Of a stretch of 61,440 bases of DNA, positions 1-9,811 are shown one piece after another. How positions within the stretch are numbered: the stretch's first letter is position 1; each line of letters opens with the position of its first letter. The position numbers and the translations under genes were made by a program. The DNA is from Lewinellaceae bacterium (GTDB lineage: Bacteria > Bacteroidota > Bacteroidia > Chitinophagales > Saprospiraceae): NCBI GenBank assembly GCA_020636325.1, contig JACJYC010000027.1, positions 1 to 61,440 of the forward strand, read 5' to 3'. The notes beneath the pieces were generated by a model. The model was not told the DNA's origin. It worked only from the letters and a program-made list of their open reading frames with translations, and did no database searches.

Positions 1-20
1 TGCTGAACGGTCCCCTCCAC
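1..20. repeat. possible right end of a dispersed hairpin element, cut by the window edge
   Basis: Bases 4-13 read TGAACGGTCC. This matches the right terminus of the two ~100-bp elements at 29631-29729 and 47643-47749, which end in TGAACAGTC and TGAACGGCC. Only the terminus lies inside the window, so the assignment rests on about ten bases plus similar following bases. It is a weak call that the sequence to the left would settle. Confidence 0.3.
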
Positions 21-70
21 ATTAACGGGCATTTTTACAAAAGAGGCAAAAAGAGCCCGACTTCACCCCC

Positions 71-99
71 TCACCCTCTCACCCTCTCACCCTCTCACC
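71..99. repeat. octamer tandem repeat (TCACCCTC)
   Basis: Three and a half perfect copies of the 8-bp unit TCACCCTC. It belongs to the same class of short intergenic arrays seen throughout the window. The rest of the 405-bp stretch before susC (about 100-350) shows no gene or repeat that I can support; it includes only a short direct repeat ACCGGC around 322-336. Confidence 0.75.
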
Positions 100-355
100 T
101 ATAGCAGACGAAGTCAGCGAAGTCAGGCTCGCCCTCTCCCGCATTACGGCCCTTTCCTCTATTGGCCTGACTGCGCATTTTTTAACCTTCCTGATTCCGG
201 GCCGGCGCCTTCGCACAGATAAATCCTGACAAATACCGGGCAAGTCAAAGCCTTTAAAATTCACGCATTATCAGGCCGTCCGGCATGTTAATCCAGGCTA
301 TTCATTTGTTAATTTTTGAATACCGGCAAAACCGGCATTATCCAAAGGGGGGTCT

Positions 356-363
356 TAATTTTG
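356..363 (+). promoter_or_regulatory. putative -7 promoter element of the pectin locus
   Basis: TAATTTTG matches the Bacteroidota -7 consensus TAnnTTTG and lies 43 bp before the susC start. No clear TTTG -33 box sits about 20 bp upstream, so this is a motif-only prediction. An activator may be required. Confidence 0.4.
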
Positions 364-405
364 CAATAATATTTTGATCAACACCTCGTTTAACGAATCT
401 TATCT

Positions 406-3400
406 ATGAAATTCAGAATTTTACAAAAACCATTCGTCTTGCTGTTTTTCTCCTTATTGTTGGGTTCGGTCCCGGCAATGGCCCAAAACACCATAAGCGG
501 GAAAGTTTCATCCGCCGAGGAGGAAGCCCTGATCGGGGTGAACGTTTTGGTAAAAAGCAGCGGAGCAGGAACGATCACTGACATCGACGGCAACTTCGAG
601 GTCAGCGCGTCGCCCAGCGATACGCTGGTATTTTCCTATGTTGGATTCACCACACAGGAAATACCGGTCGGCAACAGCAGAGTAGTCAACGTAGTTATGG
701 CTTCGGATGCCGAACTCCTCAACGAAGTCGTCGTTATCGGTTACGGCTCGGTTAAGCGTTCCGACCTGACCGGGTCGGTTGCTACCCTCTCCGGGGAAAA
801 ACTGACCAATATCCCGGTAGCCAGCGCAGCACAGGCCATTACGGGTCGCCTCCCGGGCGTGAACGTACTGACGACCGACGGATCGCCCGACGCCGAGGTA
901 GTCATCCGGGTCCGCGGCGGCGGTTCCATCACCCAGGATAACTCCCCGCTTTTTGTGGTCGACGGGTTCATCGTAGGCAGCATCCGGGATATTCCGCCGT
1001 CCGACATCGAAAGCATCACCGTTTTGAAGGACGCATCGGCCACCGCCATCTACGGCGCCCAGGCGTCCAACGGCGTCGTCGTGATCACGACCAAGCGCCC
1101 GATCCCTGGCAAGATCTCGGTCTCCTATAACGGTTTCATGCAGTACAAGCAACTTCCGCAGGACAGGAAGTACGAGGTATTGGATCCTTATGAATTCGCC
1201 CTGGCCAACTACGAATACGCAAAATTGCGTTCGGAAGCGGACCTGCGCAACTTCGAAAAGTTCTTCGGCAAATACGATGACCTCGAATTGTACAGGCAGA
1301 AAAGACCGACCGATTGGCAGGATGAACTGTTCGGGGATCCGAAACTGTCCCAATACCACAACCTCAGCCTCAGCGGCGGTACCGCCAACACCAAGCTGAG
1401 CCTGAGCCTGACCAACAACACGGACGAAGGCCTGTTGATCGGGTCGGGGTACCAGCGGAACGTGATCAACTTCAAGTTGAACCAGAATATCTCCAAGAAA
1501 CTGACCTTCGAGGCCTCTGCCCGGATCACCAATACCGTAATCGACGGCGCCGGCACTTCCGGTTCGGCGCAGATCAACATCAAGGATGCGGTGCAAACCC
1601 GCCCCGTGAACGGCATCGCCGACGAACTGGAGATCGACCTCAACGCAGTCGACCCCAACGACGACTACCAGCAATTCCTGAAGAGCCTCGTCAATCCGAC
1701 CGACCTTGTCAAGCAGGACTGGCGGAAACGAACAACCAACGACTACGTCTTCAACGCCGCCCTTAATTGGGAGGTCATCAGGGACCTGAACCTGAAGACC
1801 ACTTTCACCGGTTCCAAAGACTTTGACAACAACCTGCGCTTTTACGGGCCGCTCACCAGCGAATCCTTCAACAACGGCGGCAGCCTTCCGCTGGGGCAAA
1901 AGACCACTTCCGAGGGCTTCTCCTATCGCTGGCTGAACACCCTTTCCTACAAAGTGAGCGGTTTGCGCAACCAGGCGCTTGATTTCCTGTTCGGACAGGA
2001 GGTCTACTCCAACGGCGGCATGTACGACTTCGTCCGCGCTGAAGAGTTCAGGTTGTCCATTACACCGGAAGAATTGTTTGCCAACATGGCCTTCGGCCGC
2101 ACCGACCGCCATGAAACGGCTGAAGAGACCAATTCCAACCGGTTCTCCCTGTTCGGCCGGGTCAATTACCAGCTCAATAACAAGTACCTGCTCACGGCCA
2201 CCTTCCGTTCGGATGCTTCCAGCAAATTTGCCAAGGACAACCGCGTAGGCATTTTCCCGGCCGTAGCGCTGGGCTGGAAATTATCCGAAGAAGGGTTCCT
2301 GAAAGATGTGGATTTCATCGACGAGCTCAAACTGCGCGCCAGCTACGGCGAAACCGGCAACGACCGCATCGATGCTACCGCCACTCAATTCCTGTTTGCG
2401 GTGACCACAAACCGCGGCCCCGGGTTCGGCAATTTCGACAACACGTACTATACGCCTACCGGCAGTACGCTGTACAACCCGAACATCAAGTGGGAAACGA
2501 CGGTAAACAGGAACCTCGGTCTTGACTTTACGCTGTTCAAGGGCAAACTCTTCGGTACCTTCGACGTGTACAAGAATACGACCCGCGACCTGTTGCTCCG
2601 GTCTGCTATCCCGTCCAATATCGGCTTCAGCACCCAATGGAACAACATCGGTACGACCTCCAACCAGGGGATTGAGCTCGGATTGACGACTTATATCATC
2701 GAAAAGCGCGACTTCTCCTTGTCGGCCAACTTCAATATCGGCATCAACAAAGGCAAGGTTGAAAAACTGGACGGCACTACCGAGCGCTTCTTCCAGTCCG
2801 GTTGGGCCAGTACCGACCTCAAGGACCAGGATGACTTCTATGTGCAGTTGGGCGGCACCCTTGGGGACATCTACGGCTACGTAACCGACGGCTACTACTC
2901 CACCGATGATTTTGAGGGTTATGATCCCGTGACCAACAGCTATACCCTGAAGGAGGGCGTTCCGAATTCGAGCTCCACGGTAGGTAACCAGAACATCCGG
3001 CCGGGCTTCCTCAAGCTGAAAGACCTCAACGGCGACGGCATCATCAACAGCGAAGACCGGCAAGTGATCGGCAATACCCTGCCCAAACATCAGGGCGGTT
3101 TCGGCTTCGACGCCCGCGTCAAAGGTTTCGACGCCTCCATCTTCTTCAACTGGTCGTACGGCGCAGATGTGTACAACACCGGCAAGATCCAGTACAACCA
3201 GTTCCGCCGCGTCACTTACGGCAACCTGCTCAATACCATGAATTCCAGCAACCGCTTCACCTATATCGACATCGACGGCTCTTATACCGGAACGCCGGGC
3301 GAAGTGGTGACCGATCTGGGTCAACTGGCGCAATTGAATGCCGGCAAGACCATCTGGTCGCACAACAGTTACGGGGTAGCGCAGGCCGTCATCCATTCCT

Positions 3401-3669
3401 GGGCGGTTGAGGACGGTTCCTTCCTGCGGCTGAACAACGTGAACATCGGCTATTCGCTGCCCGGCAGCCTGATCTCCAAACTGGGCATGTCGCAGTTCCG
3501 CCTCTATGTCACGGGCAACAACCTGTTCATCTGGACCAAGTATTCGGGGTACGACCCGGAAGTCAGTACGACGCGGAGTTCGGCTTACGCAGCCCTGACG
3601 CCGGGTGTGGATTACTCTTCCTTCCCGAGGAGCCGCTCCTATACCTTCGGCCTGAACATCACATTCTAA
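406..3669 (+). CDS. SusC/RagA-family TonB-dependent outer-membrane transporter
   Basis: This 1087-residue protein is predicted to form the TonB-dependent barrel of a SusCD glycan-import complex in the outer membrane. It starts with a signal peptide (first ~26 residues, ending AMAQ). A carboxypeptidase-regulatory-like beta-sandwich follows at ~28-105, then a plug domain opening with EVVVIGYGSVKRSDLTGSV and containing the SusC-type GRLPGVNV segment. The long barrel ends in a hydrophobic/aromatic C-terminus (FGLNITF), as expected for BAM-assembled barrels. The length is normal for the family. The gene is directly followed by susD, a DUF4957-like lipoprotein and a pectate lyase, so the likely cargo is pectic oligosaccharide; that substrate is inferred from context. 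Confidence 0.93.
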   Translation: MKFRILQKPFVLLFFSLLLGSVPAMAQNTISGKVSSAEEEALIGVNVLVKSSGAGTITDIDGNFEVSASPSDTLVFSYVGFTTQEIPVGNSRVVNVVMASDAELLNEVVVIGYGSVKRSDLTGSVATLSGEKLTNIPVASAAQAITGRLPGVNVLTTDGSPDAEVVIRVRGGGSITQDNSPLFVVDGFIVGSIRDIPPSDIESITVLKDASATAIYGAQASNGVVVITTKRPIPGKISVSYNGFMQYKQLPQDRKYEVLDPYEFALANYEYAKLRSEADLRNFEKFFGKYDDLELYRQKRPTDWQDELFGDPKLSQYHNLSLSGGTANTKLSLSLTNNTDEGLLIGSGYQRNVINFKLNQNISKKLTFEASARITNTVIDGAGTSGSAQINIKDAVQTRPVNGIADELEIDLNAVDPNDDYQQFLKSLVNPTDLVKQDWRKRTTNDYVFNAALNWEVIRDLNLKTTFTGSKDFDNNLRFYGPLTSESFNNGGSLPLGQKTTSEGFSYRWLNTLSYKVSGLRNQALDFLFGQEVYSNGGMYDFVRAEEFRLSITPEELFANMAFGRTDRHETAEETNSNRFSLFGRVNYQLNNKYLLTATFRSDASSKFAKDNRVGIFPAVALGWKLSEEGFLKDVDFIDELKLRASYGETGNDRIDATATQFLFAVTTNRGPGFGNFDNTYYTPTGSTLYNPNIKWETTVNRNLGLDFTLFKGKLFGTFDVYKNTTRDLLLRSAIPSNIGFSTQWNNIGTTSNQGIELGLTTYIIEKRDFSLSANFNIGINKGKVEKLDGTTERFFQSGWASTDLKDQDDFYVQLGGTLGDIYGYVTDGYYSTDDFEGYDPVTNSYTLKEGVPNSSSTVGNQNIRPGFLKLKDLNGDGIINSEDRQVIGNTLPKHQGGFGFDARVKGFDASIFFNWSYGADVYNTGKIQYNQFRRVTYGNLLNTMNSSNRFTYIDIDGSYTGTPGEVVTDLGQLAQLNAGKTIWSHNSYGVAQAVIHSWAVEDGSFLRLNNVNIGYSLPGSLISKLGMSQFRLYVTGNNLFIWTKYSGYDPEVSTTRSSAYAALTPGVDYSSFPRSRSYTFGLNITF

Positions 3670-3696
3670 TTGAAGAACATCCTAAAAAAAATCTAT

Positions 3697-5520
3697 ATGA
3701 AACTGCGGAATTTTTTCATCATAACCGCCTCGGCACTGGCGTTGTCTGCCTGCAGCGACTTCCTGGAGCCGGACTCCATATCCACGTTTGACACCAATTA
3801 CGTTTTCTCAAACGTTGACGATGCCCGCAGGGGGGTCAATGCCATCTATGTGGGATTTGATGTCGACGGATTCCGGTCGAGGTTGTCCAACAATATGACC
3901 GGCAATACGGACATCGAACGCCAAAGCGGGTGGACCAGCTCCGGCGACCGCTACCAGATCTGGGACCTGAACGCACTGGCCAGCAACGGCGACCTCCGCC
4001 AGTTCTGGAATGCCGCTTACCAGGCTATCCGGGATGCAAACATCGCCATTGAAGGCCTGGAATCCAGCGATGCCTTGAATTCAAGCGATATCCGGGCTTC
4101 AAAACTAATGTACAATATGCTCGGTGAGGCGTACACGCTGCGCGCTTACTGGTACAGCATGCTGGTCTATTATTTCGGCGATGTGCCCAATGTACGGGAG
4201 GCGCCCAAGGCCGGCAATGACTTCTTTCTGCCGAAGGAAGATCGCAATGTGATCCTTTCCCAGGTGATCGACGATATGATGAAGATCGAGGAAAAAATGC
4301 TGTGGGCCGACGAACTGCCCTACGGCATCGAACAGGTCAACCGCGAATATACCCTGGGCATGATCGCCCGGATCGCTTTGCAGCGCGGCGGTTACTTCCT
4401 CAAGCCGGACCTGAACATGGACCGTATGGGCGACTATCGCGACTACTACCAGATCGCCAAGACCTATACGCAGAAGCTGATGACGCTGAAGGACCGCGAA
4501 TTGCCGGCGGACTTCCGCCAGGTCTTCCTCAACGAATGCAAGTTCATCTCCCCGGTCAACGACGATATCCTCTTCGAGGTACCCTTTGCGATCGGCAACG
4601 GCGACGTGGGCTGGAACATCGGCATCACGGTAAGGGGCGGCGCTACGGCCAATCACGACTACGGCTCCGGCAACAACTACATGTCCATGCCCGTAACGTA
4701 TTTCTATTCCTTTGATACGGCGGATATCCGGCGGGCCGTTACGTGCGGATTGTACGAAGTGAACACCGATTTTGTCGAGACATTCGTATCCGGCGGCGTG
4801 AGTAATATTTCCCAGGGCAAATGGAGCCGTTACTTCCTCGACAAAGGCCCCGGCGCTTCTTCCGCCAAAGGGACCGGCATCAACTGGCCGATGCTGCGCT
4901 ACTCCGATGTTCTGCTGATGTTTGCGGAAGCCGAAAACGAGCTGAACGGCCCGACCGCGGCTGCGCAGGAAGCCTTCAAACGGGTTCGCCGCCGCGCTTT
5001 CGACGCCAAATACTGGGATACCAAGGTAGACGCCTACACCGCATCCGTTGCCGGCAGCCAACAGGATTTCTTCAAGGCCATCGTCAACGAACGGGCCTGG
5101 GAATTCGGCGGCGAAATGATCCGGAAATACGAACTGATCCGTTGGGGCATCTACTCCGAGAAAATGGCTGAAACCGTTGAAAACCTGAAGAAAATGGCCG
5201 ACGCCGCCTTCACCGGAACGGGAGAATACGCCGATCTGCCGGATTATATCTACTGGAAGCTGGACGAGAGCGGGCACTTCACCGTGTTGAACCCGAACCA
5301 CAAGATCGCCGCCGCACCGGACGAATCGTGGAAGCGCGAATCCTGGCTGCTGAGCCTGCACAACGACGCCACCACTTACCAGCAGTGGATCACCATGGAC
5401 TGGCGGAACTATATCTCGGACGGGCCGAAACCCGGCGTTGTCCGCTATATTTTCCCGATCCCGCAGGAAGCCATTACCAACAGCCAGGGTACGCTGGCCA
5501 ATGACGGCTACAGTTTCTAA
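3697..5520 (+). CDS. SusD/RagB-family glycan-binding lipoprotein
   Basis: This is the surface lipoprotein lid of the SusCD importer. I place the start at the ATG at 3697, not the upstream in-frame TTG at 3670, because it gives a clean lipoprotein signal with the lipobox LSAC at about residue 19. The mature protein begins CSDFLEPDS, typical of SusD. The helical TPR-like N-terminal half and the RagB/SusD C-terminal domain (around NERAWEFGGEMIRKYELIRWG) are recognisable. Length (607 aa) is at the upper end of the family. It follows susC by 27 bp and is almost certainly co-transcribed with it. Confidence 0.92.
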   Translation: MKLRNFFIITASALALSACSDFLEPDSISTFDTNYVFSNVDDARRGVNAIYVGFDVDGFRSRLSNNMTGNTDIERQSGWTSSGDRYQIWDLNALASNGDLRQFWNAAYQAIRDANIAIEGLESSDALNSSDIRASKLMYNMLGEAYTLRAYWYSMLVYYFGDVPNVREAPKAGNDFFLPKEDRNVILSQVIDDMMKIEEKMLWADELPYGIEQVNREYTLGMIARIALQRGGYFLKPDLNMDRMGDYRDYYQIAKTYTQKLMTLKDRELPADFRQVFLNECKFISPVNDDILFEVPFAIGNGDVGWNIGITVRGGATANHDYGSGNNYMSMPVTYFYSFDTADIRRAVTCGLYEVNTDFVETFVSGGVSNISQGKWSRYFLDKGPGASSAKGTGINWPMLRYSDVLLMFAEAENELNGPTAAAQEAFKRVRRRAFDAKYWDTKVDAYTASVAGSQQDFFKAIVNERAWEFGGEMIRKYELIRWGIYSEKMAETVENLKKMADAAFTGTGEYADLPDYIYWKLDESGHFTVLNPNHKIAAAPDESWKRESWLLSLHNDATTYQQWITMDWRNYISDGPKPGVVRYIFPIPQEAITNSQGTLANDGYSF

Positions 5521-5562
5521 AACTGCCGGCCCAGATTTCTATAAACCTGAAATTTCAGAAAA

Positions 5563-7236
5563 ATGAAAATAAAGCATTTAACAAGCAAAACGCTGTTCCT
5601 TTTGATTGCCGGTATCGTGATGTTCCTGGGTGCCTGCAAGGAGGATATCACCTATGAAAAAACGCGACTTTTCCGGCCGGTACTGAATGAGGAACTCCGC
5701 GCAGAGCTCAATACGATCATTGTCAACATGGGCAAGATCAAGGAGGCAACCACCTATACCATCGAGGTCAGCCGCGACACCTTTGCCACCATCGACTATA
5801 CGATTGAAGCGGATACTAACTACGTGATCATCGGTGAGGAGACTCTGGCCGGCGACGAGCTGTTCTGGAATACCCTGTACCAGGTACGGGCTACCGCGCA
5901 TGCCGCCAACGCTGTGTATGACAGCAAGGTATCCGACCTGGGCAACGTCCGTACGGAGCGTTTCCCCTCCATTCTGAATATCCCGAAAGAGGCCGACGTG
6001 ATCGACGTGGCCGCCCGGGTATCCTGGCAGGTGCTGGGCGCCCCGGTAACCAAGATCCGGACCTTCGCGGCGGACGACCTCAAGCTGCAAAACCCGCTTG
6101 CTGAATTCACGGTGGATGCCGATGCGCAGACTGCCGGGGAATTCATCGTTACCGGATTGACGCCCAATGCGCCCGTCCAGATCGCCATTTTCAGCGGCGC
6201 CAACGGCGAAACCCTGCGGGGTTGGGAAACCTACGTCACCCTGCCGAGGAATGTGGACCCTTCAGATCCCAACGTAATCGACCTGAGTGAATCCGATGAT
6301 CCGGACGCCGTGAAGAATGCAATGGCGACTTTGGCGGAAGGAAACATCATCCTGCTGAAAAAAGGCGTGATGTACAACCTGCCTTCCGACCCGCTCGACA
6401 AATCCATTACCATCACGGCCGCTTACGGCTTCGGTTCCCAGAAGGCCATCCTCTTCACCACCGGCAACTGGAACATCGCCGACGGCGTGACGGTTGACCA
6501 CGTGCGTTTCATCGACGTGGAATTGCGCGGCGAAGACATCGGCGGCGACTATGTGTTCAACCCGAACAACTCGACCGAAACCGTTATCAATGAACTGACC
6601 TTTGACAATTGCATCATCAGTACCTTCCGGGGCATCATCCGGATCCGTTCGCTGGTTTTCCTGAAGAATTATACCATCAACAACTCCATCGTCCACCATA
6701 TCGGCGGCTACGGCATCATCACCTGCGATACGGACGGCGAAGGCAGCGCTGCGGTGGACAATATCGCACTGACCAACAGCACCTTCAGCAAGATCAACTC
6801 GTTCATGACCTCGCGTACGAACGCGCAATCCATCACGATCGACGCCTGTACGATGAGCGAACTGGCCTCACCCGACGGCATCGTTTTCCGCTGGAGAGGC
6901 GCAACGGGTACCCTGAGCAACGTCATCAACGGCATTTCCATCACCAACACCATCTGGGGCCATGCCTGGGATGAAGGCGCTACCGGCAACCTGGCAGTCA
7001 GGGGCATTTATGCCGGCCTGGAAGCGACGCCGTTCAACATTGTCAATACATACGCTACCTCCGATTTCGCCTTCACGGCAGGCTCGGAGATCCCTGGATT
7101 CCCGGCCCTGACGTACAGCAAGACGGCCAAGGAATTGTGGGTAGATCCCTACGACGCGATGGATTTCAATTTCCAGGATTCCGGTTTCGCAGGCAAATAC
7201 GATTCCGGAGACCCGCGTTGGAGAGCGAAACTTTAA
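5563..7236 (+). CDS. DUF4957/DUF5123-like surface lipoprotein of a pectin locus
   Basis: This 557-residue lipoprotein has the signal MKIKHLTSKTLF... with lipobox LGAC near residue 24. The N-terminal ~220 residues look like two fibronectin-type beta domains (segments such as YTIEVSRDT and YQVRATA). Residues ~230-530 look like a right-handed beta-helix with repeated short strands (ITFDNC-, FKNYTINNS-like segments), consistent with the DUF4957 and DUF5123 families. Those families are found next to SusCD and PL1 lyases in pectin loci. No catalytic residues can be assigned; a pectin-binding or accessory lyase-like role is inferred. It starts 42 bp after susD and is followed by an intrinsic terminator. 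Confidence 0.75.
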   Translation: MKIKHLTSKTLFLLIAGIVMFLGACKEDITYEKTRLFRPVLNEELRAELNTIIVNMGKIKEATTYTIEVSRDTFATIDYTIEADTNYVIIGEETLAGDELFWNTLYQVRATAHAANAVYDSKVSDLGNVRTERFPSILNIPKEADVIDVAARVSWQVLGAPVTKIRTFAADDLKLQNPLAEFTVDADAQTAGEFIVTGLTPNAPVQIAIFSGANGETLRGWETYVTLPRNVDPSDPNVIDLSESDDPDAVKNAMATLAEGNIILLKKGVMYNLPSDPLDKSITITAAYGFGSQKAILFTTGNWNIADGVTVDHVRFIDVELRGEDIGGDYVFNPNNSTETVINELTFDNCIISTFRGIIRIRSLVFLKNYTINNSIVHHIGGYGIITCDTDGEGSAAVDNIALTNSTFSKINSFMTSRTNAQSITIDACTMSELASPDGIVFRWRGATGTLSNVINGISITNTIWGHAWDEGATGNLAVRGIYAGLEATPFNIVNTYATSDFAFTAGSEIPGFPALTYSKTAKELWVDPYDAMDFNFQDSGFAGKYDSGDPRWRAKL

Positions 7237-7267
7237 GTTTCACTAATATAGATTGGATGTTAATTGA

Positions 7268-7302
7268 AAAGGTATGGTCTCCCAAGGCCATACCTTTTAT
7301 TT
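7268..7302 (+). terminator. intrinsic terminator between the surface lipoprotein and the lyase
   Basis: A perfect 11-bp stem (AAAAGGTATGG / CCATACCTTTT) with a 10-base loop is followed by ATTTTGG. It begins 31 bp after the stop of the DUF4957-like gene and ends about 60 bp before the pectate lyase start. It may lower transcription of the lyase relative to the binding proteins. Confidence 0.8.
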
Positions 7303-7360
7303 TGGCTTTGAGGAACACCTGCCCTCGTTCGCGTTTATTCCGATTCAAAAAATACAACTT

Positions 7361-8842
7361 ATGAACCGTGTAAAACTGGCTGCCTCCGCAGCGCTCTTCA
7401 CCATTTTATTTCTTTTCTCCGCCTGCCATGATACCAAGGAGATCGTCAAACCCGGCGACAACGATCCGGACGGCCCCGTACAGGTGGCGGAAACCGCTTA
7501 CGCCTTTCCGGGTGCAGAAGGATTCGGCCGGGATGCCACCGGCGGCCGGGGCGGCAAGGTCATCTACGTCACCAACCTGAACGACTCCGGCGCCGGCAGC
7601 CTCCGCTCGGCGATCGAAACGGCCGGAGCCCGCTACGTCCTGTTCAAGGTGTCCGGAACCATCATCCTTAAATCCAGGCTTGACATCAAATTCGGGGACA
7701 TCACCATTGCCGGACAAACCGCACCGGGCGACGGGATCTGCGTCCGCGACTACCCCGTTACCGTCAGTGCCGACAACGTCATCATCCGGTTCATGCACTT
7801 CCGGATGGGCGATGCCCAGAAACAGGAAGGCGACGCCCTGGGCGGCCGGTTCCACAAGAACATCATCGTCGACCATTGTTCCATGAGCTGGTCGACCGAC
7901 GAATGCGTTTCTTTCTATGTCAATGAAAATACAACGGTGCAGTGGTCCATCATCGCCGAAAGCCTGCGGAACTCGGTTCACGGCAAGGGCGCCCACGGTT
8001 ACGGCGGCATCTGGGGCGGCAAAAACGCGTCTTTCCACCATAATCTGCTGGCGCACCACGACAGCCGCAACCCCCGGCTCGGGGAATCGGCCGGCGACGC
8101 GTTTGCCCTTTCCGACCTGACGGATCTGCGCAACAACGTCATCTACAACTGGGGCAACAACAGTTGCTACGGCGGTGAAGCGATGAATGTGAATATCGTC
8201 AATTGTTATTACAAACCGGGCCCGGCCACGCCCTCCTCCAAACGGGAACGCATCGTATCCATCGACAAGAATAAAACCGCCGGTACGGATGTCTACAACA
8301 TCTGGGGCAAATTCTATATCGCCGGGAACGTGCTGGAAGGCAGCACCCGCGCCACCGAAGATAACTGGACCTACGGGGTGTACAGCCAGTTCCACTCCAG
8401 CTACGGCACGGTCCCTGAAGCCGACAAGGCCGCCATGCGCAAGGCGGAGGAATGGCCCATCAACGGCAATGTGACCACGCATACCGCCCAGGTAGCTTAT
8501 GAAAAAGTGCTGGATCTGGCCGGCGCTTCCCTGGTTCGCGATGCGGTCGACCTTCGCATTATCGGCAATGTCCGCAACGGCGACTACTCCTTTGAGGGTT
8601 CCAACGGCAGTACAAAAGGCATCATCGACCACCAGGGTGATGTAGGGGGCTGGCCCGAATTGAAATCCGCCGCCGCACCTGCGGATACCTCCAACGACGG
8701 CATGCCCGACGACTGGAAAACCGGTAAAAAACTGGACCCGGCCAAATTCCAGGCCAACGGTCATGACCTGAGCACGGGGTATGAGAACATCGAGGTCTAC
8801 CTGAACAGCCTGGTGAAGGCCATCGTGGATCAGCAGCAATAA
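7361..8842 (+). CDS. pectate lyase, polysaccharide lyase family 1-like, lipoprotein
   Basis: The protein is predicted to cleave polygalacturonate by beta-elimination at the cell surface. The reading frame is open from 7274, but that start would fall inside the preceding terminator. The ATG at 7361 instead gives a proper lipoprotein signal ending FLFSAC (Cys near residue 22). After a short linker comes the parallel beta-helix with the family hallmarks: AFPGAEGFGRDATGGRGG, VTNLNDSGAGSLRSAI, ITIAGQTAPGDGI, IIVDHCSMSWSTDE and HHDSRNPRLG, whose arginine fits the lyase Bronsted base. The C-terminal part (NDGMPDDWKTGKKLDP) resembles a calcium-binding thrombospondin type 3-like segment. Length is 493 aa. 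It is the only enzyme of the locus in this window. Confidence 0.88.
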   Translation: MNRVKLAASAALFTILFLFSACHDTKEIVKPGDNDPDGPVQVAETAYAFPGAEGFGRDATGGRGGKVIYVTNLNDSGAGSLRSAIETAGARYVLFKVSGTIILKSRLDIKFGDITIAGQTAPGDGICVRDYPVTVSADNVIIRFMHFRMGDAQKQEGDALGGRFHKNIIVDHCSMSWSTDECVSFYVNENTTVQWSIIAESLRNSVHGKGAHGYGGIWGGKNASFHHNLLAHHDSRNPRLGESAGDAFALSDLTDLRNNVIYNWGNNSCYGGEAMNVNIVNCYYKPGPATPSSKRERIVSIDKNKTAGTDVYNIWGKFYIAGNVLEGSTRATEDNWTYGVYSQFHSSYGTVPEADKAAMRKAEEWPINGNVTTHTAQVAYEKVLDLAGASLVRDAVDLRIIGNVRNGDYSFEGSNGSTKGIIDHQGDVGGWPELKSAAAPADTSNDGMPDDWKTGKKLDPAKFQANGHDLSTGYENIEVYLNSLVKAIVDQQQ

Positions 8843-8914
8843 CATGAGGTTCCGGGGGCTTGCAAAGCTCAATAAACCGGCGTATTTTGGTTGGTGTTTA
8901 ATTACGGATAACCA

Positions 8915-9784
8915 ATGAAGGACCTGGCCACTGAACATCGACCCGTCACCAACCTTTTCCCGCAGCCGGCAACTCAGGATGAATGGGAGCCCTATCGCCT
9001 GACAGACGAGCAGGTAGCCTTTTTCAGGGAGGAAGGCTACCTGTCCGGCGTCCGGATCCTGGATGATCACCAGATCGAAGTCCTGCGCAAGGAACTGGCC
9101 GGGTTGACCGACCCCGGTCATCCGGGGCACCATTTGTTTTACGAATACCACAGCAACGAATCGACCGACCCGGATACGGTGGTGTTCCACGCATTGGGGC
9201 ATTGGCGCATCACGCCCGGTTTTCACGACGTACTGTGGAGCCCGGCCTTCCTCATGGCGGCCCATCAATTGCTGGGCGGCGGGGTGCGTTTCTGGCATGA
9301 CCAGATCTTCAGTAAACCGGCCAGGCACGGCGGTGTGGTGGCCTGGCACCAGGATTATTCCTACTGGACCCGCACGGGCCCGATGAATCACCTCACCTGC
9401 TGGATCGGACTGGACGACGCCGACCGGCAGAACGGCTGCCTGCAATACATTCCGGGCAGCCACCGCTGGGGCCTGCTGGACCGGCCGACGCTGACCGGCG
9501 ACATGGACGGCCTGGTGCAATTCCTGGATGCGGACCAGCGCAAGGCCATGGCCAATCCCGTCGCCGTCGAGTTGAAAGCCGGGCACTGCACCTTCCACCA
9601 CCCGCTGATGGTGCACGGCTCTTACGCCAACTATACCGAACGGCCGCGACGGGCATTTGTGCTCAACGTGTTCAAGGACGGGGTCATCTCCAATTCGGAC
9701 GAGGTGCTGCTTGAAGGGGTACCGGTGATCCCCAGGGGAGAGAAGATGGGGGGGCGGTTCTTTCCGTTGTTGATGGAGGGGTAG
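8915..9784 (+). CDS. phytanoyl-CoA dioxygenase (PhyH) family protein
   Basis: This 289-residue cytoplasmic protein is a predicted Fe(II)/2-oxoglutarate-dependent dioxygenase. The iron-binding HxD motif is visible in AWHQDYSYW. The distal histidine is in HHPLMVHGSYANY, with the 2-oxoglutarate-binding arginine following in ERPRRAF. The QNGCLQYIPGSHRWG segment is characteristic of PhyH. It lies 72 bp after the lyase on the same strand and could be part of the sugar locus, but the family hydroxylates very diverse substrates. The substrate here is unknown. No signal peptide is seen. Confidence 0.85.
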   Translation: MKDLATEHRPVTNLFPQPATQDEWEPYRLTDEQVAFFREEGYLSGVRILDDHQIEVLRKELAGLTDPGHPGHHLFYEYHSNESTDPDTVVFHALGHWRITPGFHDVLWSPAFLMAAHQLLGGGVRFWHDQIFSKPARHGGVVAWHQDYSYWTRTGPMNHLTCWIGLDDADRQNGCLQYIPGSHRWGLLDRPTLTGDMDGLVQFLDADQRKAMANPVAVELKAGHCTFHHPLMVHGSYANYTERPRRAFVLNVFKDGVISNSDEVLLEGVPVIPRGEKMGGRFFPLLMEG

Positions 9785-9811
9785 AATCAGTAAAGTAGTT
9801 ATCTTTGAACA

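Noticed and set aside
79..264. A 61-codon minus-strand frame near the window start
   Set aside because: It overlaps the octamer array, has no start context or motif, and its sequence is basic and low in complexity.
508..2112. A 534-codon minus-strand frame inside the first susC, with similar ones in the second susC, the second susD, ccoG and ccoNO
   Set aside because: All lie opposite well-supported genes and look like compositional artefacts.
7406..9616. A 736-codon minus-strand open frame antisense to the pectate lyase and PhyH genes
   Set aside because: It is a shadow of two strongly supported plus-strand genes. Its translation has no recognisable motif, and such long antisense frames are common in this codon-biased DNA.
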